DNA of 64,000 nt, taken from NCBI GenBank assembly GCA_030762935.1, contig CM060900.1, positions 368,233,132 through 368,297,131 on the forward strand, written 5' to 3'. A model generated the notes under the pieces. The model ran no database searches. It was given only the letters and a program-made list of their open reading frames with translations, and had not been told where the DNA came from. A program made the position numbers and the translations under genes. Source of the stretch: Hymenopus coronatus. Taxonomy: Eukaryota; Arthropoda; Insecta; Mantodea; Hymenopodidae. This document shows, piece after piece, positions 21,988 to 31,252 of this stretch (position 1 is its first letter; each line of letters begins with the position of its first letter).

Positions 21988-22472
21988 GTATTTGTGTTCA
22001 GTATCTTCTAAGGATGCGACACGAAGATTTTGGGGGAAATCCTCCACCCCAGCTACACTTGACATGTAACTTTTCGAAAATTTTGACTTTTTCAAAAATG
22101 ACTCTAATAATTTTTATTAAAATACCACATGTTTAAGTTATTTTCATGAGAAGAGATACGTATAAATTGAATTTTCTAGGAATAGCCTGTGAAGACCTCT
22201 TCATTCTGGATGACTTTTGCATAACTGGAAAGCCATAGGGGATACACAAAAACCTACTACACAGAAATATAGATCGCGTTAAAACACACATTTTATGTCC
22301 TGCACATTTTTTGTGAGTTAACGGTCTCCGATATATTCCTGTTATTTCTTTCAGTTTTTAACTACCTAAAATTGTCTCAAACGGGAAGTCACCCATCCTT
22401 CTCTTTTGTTTCACTCCAGGTCATGCAAAGATAACCGAATTTCGATTGTTTCACATAGCGACCAGCATTTAA

Positions 22473-23238
22473 GAGGACAAGGTAGTCTGAACATAGGGAA
22501 ATTTTATCTTAAGTGAGTTGAATTACCACTGCTCTCAAACAATTCAATTTTTCCCCCAGAAATTTGTATGAATTATTCTATAAATCATGACAATTATTTA
22601 AGGTGGTTCTTTGCATTAATAGCTTATGTGGTTGAGACTATAAAAAGTATTTCATTCCGCAGAAAAGTAATAAAACTTGTGAGTTCATGTACCCTTTTCT
22701 CTGATATTACTTGCAATATATAAGCACTCTTATGCATGATTGTTCTTAGCATAGTCAGCTATCTTCTGAACCTCAATTATTTGGCTATGATATAATTTCA
22801 GTAGAAATAAAAAAAAAAACGAAAAAAAAAAACAAGTTATTTGCAAATACAAAAAAGCAAGAATGTGGAAAATTTGCAATGCTTTTGCTTTCTTAATATG
22901 ATCAATATACACTATAACATCACGATTATGGTTCAGAAATGTCAACTATGTGTTGTATATATGTACTGAAAATTTCAGCTTTCCAGCTCTCATACTTTCT
23001 GAGGAAAAGGTACATAAGTAACCAAAACTGCTGTTTTGAGAAAACTGAATTTAAAGATGCAAACGTTCTGTATAGCAGCTTTAAGAAATATAGATTGGGA
23101 TTTAAATTATATTTACATTGATTAAAATTCTCTTAAACCCCCCCCCAAAGTATATATTTTCTGAAACTAGAAATAATAAGAGATTAGTGTCTAAAACAAA
23201 AAATATTATTTTTTGCCATTTCAGAGTACCTTGTCCCC
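22473..23238. mobile_element. TTAA-flanked MITE (piggyBac-like by target site)
   Basis: It is flanked by TTAA on both sides (22469-22472 and 23239-23242). The left end GAGGACAAGGTAGTCTGA pairs with the right end, whose reverse complement is GGGGACAAGGTACTCTGA. The related repeat near 59300 has a single TTTTAA at the same point, an empty site. At 766 bp it has no coding sequence. TTAA target use points to piggyBac, although the ends do not begin CCC. Confidence 0.75.
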
Positions 23239-23330
23239 TTAAAAGATTTGATTATGGCTTTAGCCTACTGTATGCCCTTATTTCCCTTCCACTTACAAGG
23301 AAGCAAGTAAAACACAATTTCTTCTAATGT

Positions 23331-23876
23331 TTATCTCGATTAGCATGATACAGGTAAAATATTAATATTTTATAAGCAGGTTTGTTTGCAGAAAGTCATA
23401 TGAATGAAACACATCACATTTTTAAATGTAGAGTTTTCCAAGTTTGCATGCAATTGCTCTGACATATGGAAGTCTCTCTGCAAAATGTTAGCTATCTATT
23501 CTGGCCTGCTTCTATTTTATTAACTTTTAATTAAAAATGTAATTATTTGACATAAAATGATCCTTGCAGAACAATGTTCATTCCTACTGTATAATAGTTG
23601 GCAAGAATGTTGTTAATTTACGTACAAATAATATTTAGTGTGAACTTTGCTGTAAAATGAAAACGAAAAATACAAGAATATTTTATATCTGCTACTTTAT
23701 TCTAAACGCACATCTTTTTATGTTTACTGCCCCAAAATATCAAACTAACTAATTTTCACCAAAACCCATACCAAATCATAAGACAAACGTCCTAAACAGC
23801 TTATATTCCAAATGTTATAACTCTCCGGTCAAAACTGCTCCACATGGGTCCTTTTATTTCCTAGTCGGCTTACCCC
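23331..23876. other. AT-rich spacer
   Basis: No coding, terminal-repeat or SINE signal was recognised. A C-run at 23873-23880 borders the next SINE. Confidence 0.4.
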
Positions 23877-24175
23877 CCCCGCATGTAGGACCTACAGCCC
23901 CCTAGGACTTAGAAGCGGGTGCCTGTCGGAGAATTAACGGCACGTAACCACAGAATGGAGAACCTGGAACGCGTGAGGAAGCAGATGAAGCAAACGAAAT
24001 GGATGATAGGAAAGGTGATGATGGAGCAATTGGTGGAATAAGTGGCGGGGGAAACCGGCGGACCCGGATAAAACCCGCCCAGTCCACCACAAATCCCACA
24101 TGCGGGCGCTTAGGATCGAACCCGGGCCGCCTAGGTGGAAGGCAAGCGATCTAATCATTCGGTCACGGCCCCGCC
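23877..24175 (-). repeat. SINE family A, long variant
   Basis: The minus-strand head GGTTCGATCC type (GGATCGAACCCGGGCC on plus) and body CACATGCGGGCG are family A. The 3' part differs from the copy at 17.2 kb and matches the variant at 51927-52207 (CCACAGAATGGAGAACCTGG; GATGATAGGAAAGGTGATGA). Confidence 0.8.
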
Positions 24176-24617
24176 GTGGGACTTTTTTACGAAGAATAAT
24201 GTAGTTTTGGGAAAATGAGCTGAAAGGGTTGCGCTTACCACCAGAATTGCCGTGCGCTGTCGTTTAAAAATGGCGCGGGTTAGAAAAAAATCCACTCTTA
24301 ACTAGAGAAAGAAAGAAGTAATTTTTAAGTAATACACGCAACGAAAAAAAAAAAGTCCAAAATCTCAGTTCACTGACCCCTTAAGAATGGTTTTGTATAT
24401 GCACCTTAAGAAAGTTATTGGAACTTCCATTTCATGCACATATATAAACACACCGTGACAGTCTCAAAGAATGTGAGAAGATTTGTGTAGCAAGGTGGAA
24501 AAGGAAATCGAAAAAAGACATTAAAGTATTTAGTTTGTGAACTCAAAATAGGCCTAAATCATGGGGTTTTTCCTTTATTTTACCACGGATATTTTCAGCG
24601 ATTAGTTATTGTTCTCG

Positions 24618-24950
24618 GCCACGCCGTGGCGAATAATTAGACCGCTCACCTATGCTGCCCGGTTCGATTCTAGAAGACAGCATGTGGGATTTGTGGTAGA
24701 CAAAGTGCCTCTGGGTGAGTTTCTTCCGTATTCTCCGGTTGCCCCACCGATCATTCCACCAATTACTCCGTAATAAGCTTCCCGTTCATCCATTTCACTG
24801 TAATTCCATGTCATCCACTTTCTCACCCTTAAGTCACGCATCCCTGCATCACCCATCCTGGCTATTCACTGTGATCTAGAGCCTCTACCCCTCAACAGAC
24901 GCTGACTTGTAAGACCTGGGGGTGAAATTCCCACATACGAGAAGGGTAAA
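24618..24950 (+). repeat. SINE family A, long variant, opposite orientation
   Basis: The plus-strand head GGCCACGCCGTGGCGAATAA is followed by CCCGGTTCGATTC and CATGTGGGATTTGTGGT. The 3' part (CTGACTTGTAAGACCTGGGG) corresponds to the long variant. It faces the copy at 23877-24175 about 440 bases away. Confidence 0.75.
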
Positions 24951-26327
24951 CAGACATCGAAGAAGAACAGTTATTGTTCTCTGCTATGGCTATTTTTGCT
25001 AATTGTTTTATTCTAGCGTTGCTATGCATGAAAGTGAGAAGTGTAAAATGTAGAACAAAATGATGAAATGTAAGTTCCAAATGCCCCGTTTAGACTAAAA
25101 ATGACAAAATTGTATGGTAAAACGCACACCTCTCAAAATAGGCAGTAAAGGCGATAATTGAATGCGCTCAAAGATTTAGCCTTAAAAGGATAGTATATCT
25201 AAATACGACTGTACAAGTCCTTATCTAATATCAGTAGTTTCTCAAATTTTCTTCACAGTTCAATTTTCTTTTATAAGTCTTGCAATTCTTATGTCCTGTT
25301 CGGATATTACAAATATGTTTATTCCCTCGTAAGCGCCTATATTTGAGGACATTGTAGATAAAATGAGCGGAATTCAAAATACTAACCAAAACTGCCGAAT
25401 GTATGGATAATATATAAGTACAATTTGAAAAATACAAATAGCAATACTGTACCAGCAATCTCACAATATCAAATACTTTGTTAAAAGGACGTTGAAAAAC
25501 CCTAAATGAGCAGTTAAAGAGAAATTTGAAAAAGTAGATACCTAGCTTAATTATTTTCACTTGTACTAAATCATCTGAGGAATTTGAAAATCAATTATAA
25601 TTCCCGTGTGCCATAGTCAGCTTTCTCACTTATAGCAACACTTTTAACGAGAGAAACTATGCAGTGAAGTAAAAGAATTGTGAACTTAATGCTATTAACA
25701 TAAACGGCGAATATAATATTTCTATTGAGGACTTTAACTTCAAGCAATGCATGGAAGTTTCCTTTCAGTTTTAAAACAATATTATTACGAACAAATATTT
25801 TAAACCAAGTGAAACTGGCTTTCGTAACTTGGCGAGGCTGAAAACCAGTGCTCCCTTTTTAGGGTAATGTGTGGGAAGAGGCATACTGTGCCCACGCTGT
25901 GTTACCCCGTCCTTGTCGAAGGTGAAACAACAATCAGCACACAAGCGCTGTTCGGTTACAGGGTGAACCGGACTTAAAGTGGGCGAGAAAACCGACAGCT
26001 GAGACTAATATAGCCAACTTTGTTCACTTTTCATGAGTGGGCAAATCTCACGCTTTCGATGAAAACGTCAAGGAAAATCATCGACAGAGACCTTTTGCTG
26101 TGATTCTTTGTGAAGCGAGTGAGGGGTGTTAGACACAGCATAATTTCTTTCCAATTATATAGCGGAAAGGTGAAATAAGTTTTGGAGCGCAGAGAACTTT
26201 TGCAGTATAAAATCAACAGCATGTGCACTTTTCACATATCACTTAGCGCTAAATTAAAACCTCATGAAACACAAAAGTTCACAACTCATGGTGATGCAAT
26301 TTGAGTATATATTTTGTGCATCATGAG

Positions 26328-26373
26328 ACACACACACACACACACACACACAGATATATATATATATATATAA
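26328..26373. repeat. (AC)n(TA)n compound microsatellite
   Basis: About 25 bases of AC repeat, one G, then about 19 bases of AT repeat. Confidence 0.95.
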
Positions 26374-26904
26374 AAGCCGTAAAAAGTATTTTCTGGCAAT
26401 TTTAATTTTTTCATTTTTAATCAATAATCAAATACGAGTAGAATATACTTATTCGAAAAGGATAAATATTTGTGTTTTTAAAATGCTTATGAGTGGAGCT
26501 GCACAAAATATGTATAATATATTTTCATCTAAGGACGGCAGGAATGGCCACACTGAACTTCTTATATGACTCACCTTTGGTTCCAGTTTCAAAATACATC
26601 ATATGAAATCTGAGTTGCTTCCTCCAAAGTAGAGGTTTTAAAGTGGTACGAATTCATAAACTCATAATATCTCGCTTGTTATTCGGTTGCTTTTAAAACG
26701 ATGATTTACACACAGTCACAAGTGTAATTTCTCTGCTCACTTTCCTAGTTACAAAGTTTCTATAGCAATATTTAAAAGTTACGCAAAAATTTTCGTTATT
26801 GTTAGAGCACGCAAATCATTTGCATGATACTATTCTGCAGTTTTCCGACGAAAAAATGTAGTTGCGGAGCTTAAAAAATAGGATTCTTGCTTTTAGAACT
26901 ATGG

Positions 26905-27062
26905 TCCATGGAAGGAGAACGAGCAGAGGAAAGGGAGAATGGAAGTGGGGAAAGAGAGACAGTTAGATAAGGGTCAGAGAGGGAACGGAGTGGGAGAAAA
27001 GGGGAAGAGAAATAGGGAGACTGAAAAAGAGAGTGGAAGATTGAAAGAAAGAGAGGAATCCC
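26905..27062. repeat. Purine-rich GGGA/GAGA tract
   Basis: The plus strand is almost entirely A and G over about 160 bases, with GGGAGA and AAAGAGAG variants. The minus-strand Ser/Pro/Leu-rich ORF across it is an artefact. Confidence 0.7.
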
Positions 27063-27625
27063 ATAGGTGATGCGAGCGGAGCTATGGGTTTTGCTAGCAA
27101 ATTTATAAAATATTGTTTCATATACGGGATATCTCATAAATAATACTACCATGATGCTTGAAGGGCAGTTATATTATCTTCACCTATCACCTTTTTTAAC
27201 CCCTGACCCTGTCAACAGAAAAATCGGCCTGTGCGTTACTTCGAAATTTGACACGAGGAGGCCAGCAGTGTTTTAAAGTCTGAAGGCTCACCAATGCGCA
27301 TACGCAAGCAGACAGAAACGATCTATGACTACGAGATCTATTGCTTCTCGCATAGCAGACAAAATACACATCATTTGTAACACTCGTAGGACACCTTTGT
27401 AAATAATCCCAAGACATCTGAATAACAAATAATATCGAAGCGATTAACAGTTGGTCCTTTTTGAAAAGTCCTGACCAGTGGCGAATTCTCCTATATACCG
27501 CATACATAGGTATACTAAACTTGAGAGGGTTCAAAACGAATCTTAATAAACATGCAAAATAATCAGAATTTTTGTATGTCACTTTAACTAAATATGAAAT
27601 AATCGCAAGTTTGTGCGATTAAATT

Positions 27626-27787
27626 GTGCGCGCACATTTATCTCACCGCAAGTTAAAACGATAACCATGTTCCCAACATTCTCCGCTCTAGGCAAGGCCA
27701 GTACTGGTGCGCGCGCGCATTTACTCCATCACAAGTTGAAGCGGTAGCCAGGCACTTCCAATTCTCCACTAGAGAGGCGAGGGGGAA
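27626..27787 (+). repeat. 81-bp subterminal direct repeats in hAT element
   Basis: Two related blocks start GTGCGCGCAC (27626) and GTGCGCGCGC (27707). Both run through CATTTA, CAAGTT, CATTCTCC or CAATTCTCC, and GGCAAGG or GGCGAGG. Subterminal repeats of this kind often bind hAT transposases. That role here is inferred. Confidence 0.6.
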
Positions 27788-28149
27788 GGAAGCTTAGTTG
27801 CCAGGCGTTAGCTGCCGAAATGCACCGCTAAATTTTGCGATTAACAATCGTTTTTAGTCTGTATTAATGTTGTTTTGTTTGTAAGCTTTTGTGAAATGAA
27901 GCTAGTGGTTCTTGTAACTGTGTAGCAGAACACGTGTTAAAGACTGGATTTCGGAGTTTTAAATTTTCTGAAAAAGTTAAAATAAAAAACAACAGCGGAC
28001 TCACTCCAAACTACTAGGTCTGATTGCAAAATGTCGAGACAGAAAACGAGAGTATAACAGACATTTCTCATTAGCAATTATTCTAGGTACAAATGATTAA
28101 CTGGTTGCCCCAAATTAAACACACTCTATTGTTGGCCATGTCTTCTTTT

Positions 28150-30037
28150 TAGTAACGACAAAAGCAGTACCTTATGGACTCAAGAAGGATTCAACAATAT
28201 AGTTTCTCTAACTGGTTCATTAATTAAGTATGAAAAAAAATCACATATTTTGTGCATTCACTCTCTGTAATTTTGGCAATAGGCGAATAGACTACAGCTA
28301 AATGCTCAGAAATCATTACACATTTCAAAGGATAATGAAATGGTAAAAAAAGAACAGAGAAGTATTGAATAGACTCATTGATGTTGTTTGTCACTTAGGG
28401 CAGCAGGAATTAGCTTTTAGAGTACACGAGAGTTAGAAAGTACCTTTTTAATAGAGGTAATTACGTAGAAACATTGGATTTACTCAGTACGTATGATCAA
28501 TTTTTAAATGATCATTTAAAAAATGCTACAGGTTTCCGGGGCACTTCGTCATCCATTAAGAATGATTTAATCGAAGCTGTTAGGGGTGTTTTGGTTAACT
28601 GTGTAACAAAAGAACTTGCATCCGCTAATTTTGTGGCTATTCTTCTAGACGAGTGTTCAGACATAGTGAACAAATCCCAACTCACTACCATTTTACGCTA
28701 TGTGGACAAATCGGGCGAAGTTCAAGAAAGGTTCATGGGCTTCACAGACGTCAGTGCAGACACTGAGGCACTTTACAACCATGTACTTACAACAGTTAAA
28801 TAATTTAATATTTGTAAGAAATTTGTCGCTCACACATATGGTGCGCCCGTAATGTCTGGTCGATTATGCGGTCGGCAATCTAAAGTAAAAGTGGCATTTC
28901 CACAACGGCATTATTTGTTCACTGCTACTGTCATATTTTCAATTTGGTTCTGCAACAGGCAGCGATGTGTATTGATAAGTGCAGAATTTTTCAATCTCTA
29001 TCAGGTCTCCCTAACTTCTTTTCTCATTCCACTAAAAGAACGGAAACTTTGCATGCTTTTATGAATAAAAAGTTACCAAAACCGGCTCCAACACGCTGGA
29101 ACTTCAATTCACGCCTTGTCAACACTGCACAAGAGCAACGAAATAACCTAATTTTATTCTCTGAATTCCTGACAGAGCCAGAAAACAATGTTGATTGGGA
29201 ACCTGACATTGGTTAAAGCATAACGGTTTTTTGTTGTTTTTTTTTTTTTGACTTGATTGAATACTGTCTTCCTTCTCAAAACATTTTCGGCAAGACAAAT
29301 CTCTGGATATTGCATATTGACATTTAAAAGTAATCCAGACTAAAAACACTTTTTTAGAAGAGCGAAGAAGAGAAGGGTTCCAAAATATTTGGCGAAGCAT
29401 TTCTATTGAAGTGATAAATGAACGTGCACAAAAGAAAAGGAAGAACAATGAATCAAGTGAAGTTACTGAAGTTGTATTCAGGAGGATATTCAATGAAATT
29501 TTAGATAATGTGCTCTATTAAATACAAAATAGCTTTTTCGACTACGAAAGTTCTCATTTCTTTGCTCTCCCTGATTCCTCAAAATTAAAAAATTACAAAA
29601 CGTCTTTTTCTGATCACCATTGCTCAAAATTGGACACCCATGGCTCAAATTTTGATTCGCTACGTCTGAAGAATGAACTTATTGTTCTGTACTCTTCTGG
29701 AAATAAAGATTTTGAAGGAAAGTCAGTTGGTGAAACAGTGAAAATTATGAACGAAAGAGATCTGGTGTGAGCTATGCCTGAAGTTTACAAATTAGCTTGT
29801 CTAATTCTAACTGTACCAGCAACTACAGCTTCTGTTGAACGGTCACTTTCCACTTTAAATCGAGTGAAATCTCACTGTAGGTCTACAATGGGCCAAGAAA
29901 GATTATCCTCTCTGTCAATGATGTCCATAGAAAAACACTTACTTAATGCGCTTCATAAGGTTCATGAAAATTTCACGCAAGCTGTAATGGAACTATTTCT
30001 GAAGAAATCTCGTCGGTTGGAGATAGTATTCCAGTAA
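28150..30037 (+). pseudogene. hAT transposase (ZMYM1/TTF-type family), decayed
   Basis: Parts in order are TQEGFNNIVS near 28180, LIDVVCHLGQQELAFR near 28375 and the frame 28474-28803 with FVAILLDECSDIVNKSQL, the first catalytic Asp region. Next are YGAPVMSGRLCG, LPKPAPTRWN (about 29080) and FWRSISIEVINERAQKK. The C-terminal frame 29774-30037 has the dimerisation signature LTVPATTASVERSLSTLNRV. Several shifts and stops separate these. No N-terminal zinc finger is seen. The order and total length fit a nearly complete but dead hAT transposase. Confidence 0.8.
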
Positions 30038-30080
30038 ACTGGCAAGTACTACTACTAAAATAAAAAATAATTTACGTACA

Positions 30081-30312
30081 CAGATGTCCCTCGCATTACG
30101 CAAGTAATTGGTTCTCATGAATTATCACGTAACACAAAAAACGCGTAAAGTGAATGTGATAATGATATGAGCTATTTCAAGGTAAAAATGACAAAATAGT
30201 TTTAAACAGATGCATCTATTTATGTCATTTGTACAGTGTTAAAATCAGCATTTTTTAAATAGCTTTAAGCGAAAACGCGTAAATTGAGATCGCGTATAAC
30301 GAGGGATGACTA
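30081..30312. repeat. Small palindromic-ended MITE inside hAT element
   Basis: The left end CAGATGTCCCTCGCATTACG pairs with the right-end reverse complement TAGTCATCCCTCGTTATACG. It is 232 bp with no ORF. The ends resemble pogo/Tigger-type MITEs (CAG start, CCCTCG), but the TA duplication is not clean. Confidence 0.5.
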
Positions 30313-30400
30313 TATTTTATAGTTTTATGGACTAAGAAAAACGATGATAAAAGGAGCGGTGTACCTAAGTTATTGACCACGAATCGCCACGGGTCCTGAC

Positions 30401-30909
30401 CATACTTTCTCTTAGGTTTTATTTATAAAAGCATGCGGATGCAATCGAACAGAGTATTGTAGTTCGAAAAGCGAAGGTTGTATGTTCTTGGCGACGCTCT
30501 TACGGGTTGTAACAGTTTTAGAAATGGCTCGTCTGATTAAAAACACAGATTTCTCGGTTTCACCACAATTATACAGAGGTCTGTCCTCAACTGCTATTTG
30601 ACGAGAATCTGCTTAGGATTTCATGTTCTGAGCGTAGTGCCGTCCTGCATCGCATTAATGATGTGACCGTACATATCCTGATTTTTGCTTTAGGTAGGAG
30701 AATGTCAAAATAGAGCCCCTCACTTATAGCTTTTGGTTGAATCATGTTTAGTAATTAACTATATGTACCATTAATTTTAGAGCTGGAAATGAGAAAGTCA
30801 CACAGTTTGTTTGCAAAGCTTCAAGCGGGCAAAGCTATTGCCGGGGGGAATTCTTTCCCTCTTTCTGGGACAGCGTTATGATTTGTTTACAAGAAGTCGC
30901 ATGCAGTTC
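30401..30909. other. Spacer, no gene recognised
   Basis: Mixed-composition DNA between the hAT element and a SINE fragment. I see no motif. Confidence 0.4.
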
Positions 30910-30965
30910 ATTTTTTGTTTTGTTTAATGCCCGCTTTTACTACTTGTGAGTATGAGGCAATGTAG
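30910..30965 (-). repeat. SINE family A 3' fragment
   Basis: GTTTAATGCCCGCTTTTACTACTTGTG followed by GGCAATG is the reversed 3' end of family A, truncated. Confidence 0.6.
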
Positions 30966-30986
30966 TGTTCGGTTGGAGACCAATGT

Positions 30987-31205
30987 GTGAGCTCGCAAAT
31001 AATATTGGAAAGGTCCAGTTACTGCCGTGAAGTGTGCATGGTCTCCAGCGATACCAAATACACTGCGAGAGGGAAAATTGGCCTTCCCGGTCACGTCGTT
31101 GAAATCGACTGTGAAACAGGACGACGCAAATTCCATCGGGCGCGCAACGAAGAGGGTAACTGGATCCTTGGGATGATGTTTAAACAAATGAGGCACGGAC
31201 GCTGA
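30987..31205 (+). pseudogene. Merlin / ISXO2-like transposase fragment
   Basis: This 72-residue frame contains SSYCREVC, then GKIGLPGHVVEIDCETGRRK, FHRARNEEGNWILG. In ISXO2-like (Merlin/IS1016-type) transposases the corresponding segment is VEIDE...RRKYHRGR...GQWVFGG, with the first catalytic Asp in VEID. That Asp is kept, but the following Glu is displaced by Cys and the rest of the catalytic domain is absent. It is probably a truncated Merlin element. No ends were found. Confidence 0.55.
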
Positions 31206-31213
31206 TTTGCAAC

Positions 31214-31217
31214 AATA

Positions 31218-31250
<33 letters not shown>
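31214..31250. repeat. (AAT)n microsatellite
   Basis: About 12 consecutive AAT units on the plus strand. Confidence 0.95.

Positions 31251-31252
<2 letters not shown>

Larger units (their letters stand above)
20350..23330 (+). repeat. Old dispersed repeat, copy 1, split by three insertions
   Basis: Parts of this span match 57460-57821 and 58989-59370 in order. Shared blocks include GATATTGTATTTCA, GGTTAAATACCAAA, ATGCGACACGAAG, GGAATAGCCTGTGAAGAC and CTTCATTCTGGA near the middle. GCGACCAG and CCCTTATTTC are near the end. The intervening sequences are a SINE A fragment (20503-20556), a hAT element (20630-21987) and a TTAA-flanked MITE (22473-23238), each absent from the other copy. The family itself is unclassified and its ends are approximate. 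Confidence 0.7.
24951..27467. other. No gene recognised
   Basis: AT-rich DNA. The block at 25826-25990, with TGTGTTACCCCGTCC and GGTGAACCGGAC, is GC-richer but unclassified. Short ORFs at 25231-25560 and 27196-27582 show no motif. Confidence 0.4.
27476..30392 (+). mobile_element. hAT-superfamily transposon, 2.9 kb
   Basis: It is bounded by an exact 8-bp duplication GTCCTGAC (27468-27475 and 30393-30400). The left end is CAGTGGCGAATTC, and the right end in reverse complement is CCGTGGCGATTCG. It contains a decayed plus-strand transposase (28150-30037), two subterminal repeats (27626-27787) and a small inserted MITE (30081-30312). The length is typical of a full hAT element. Confidence 0.85.
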
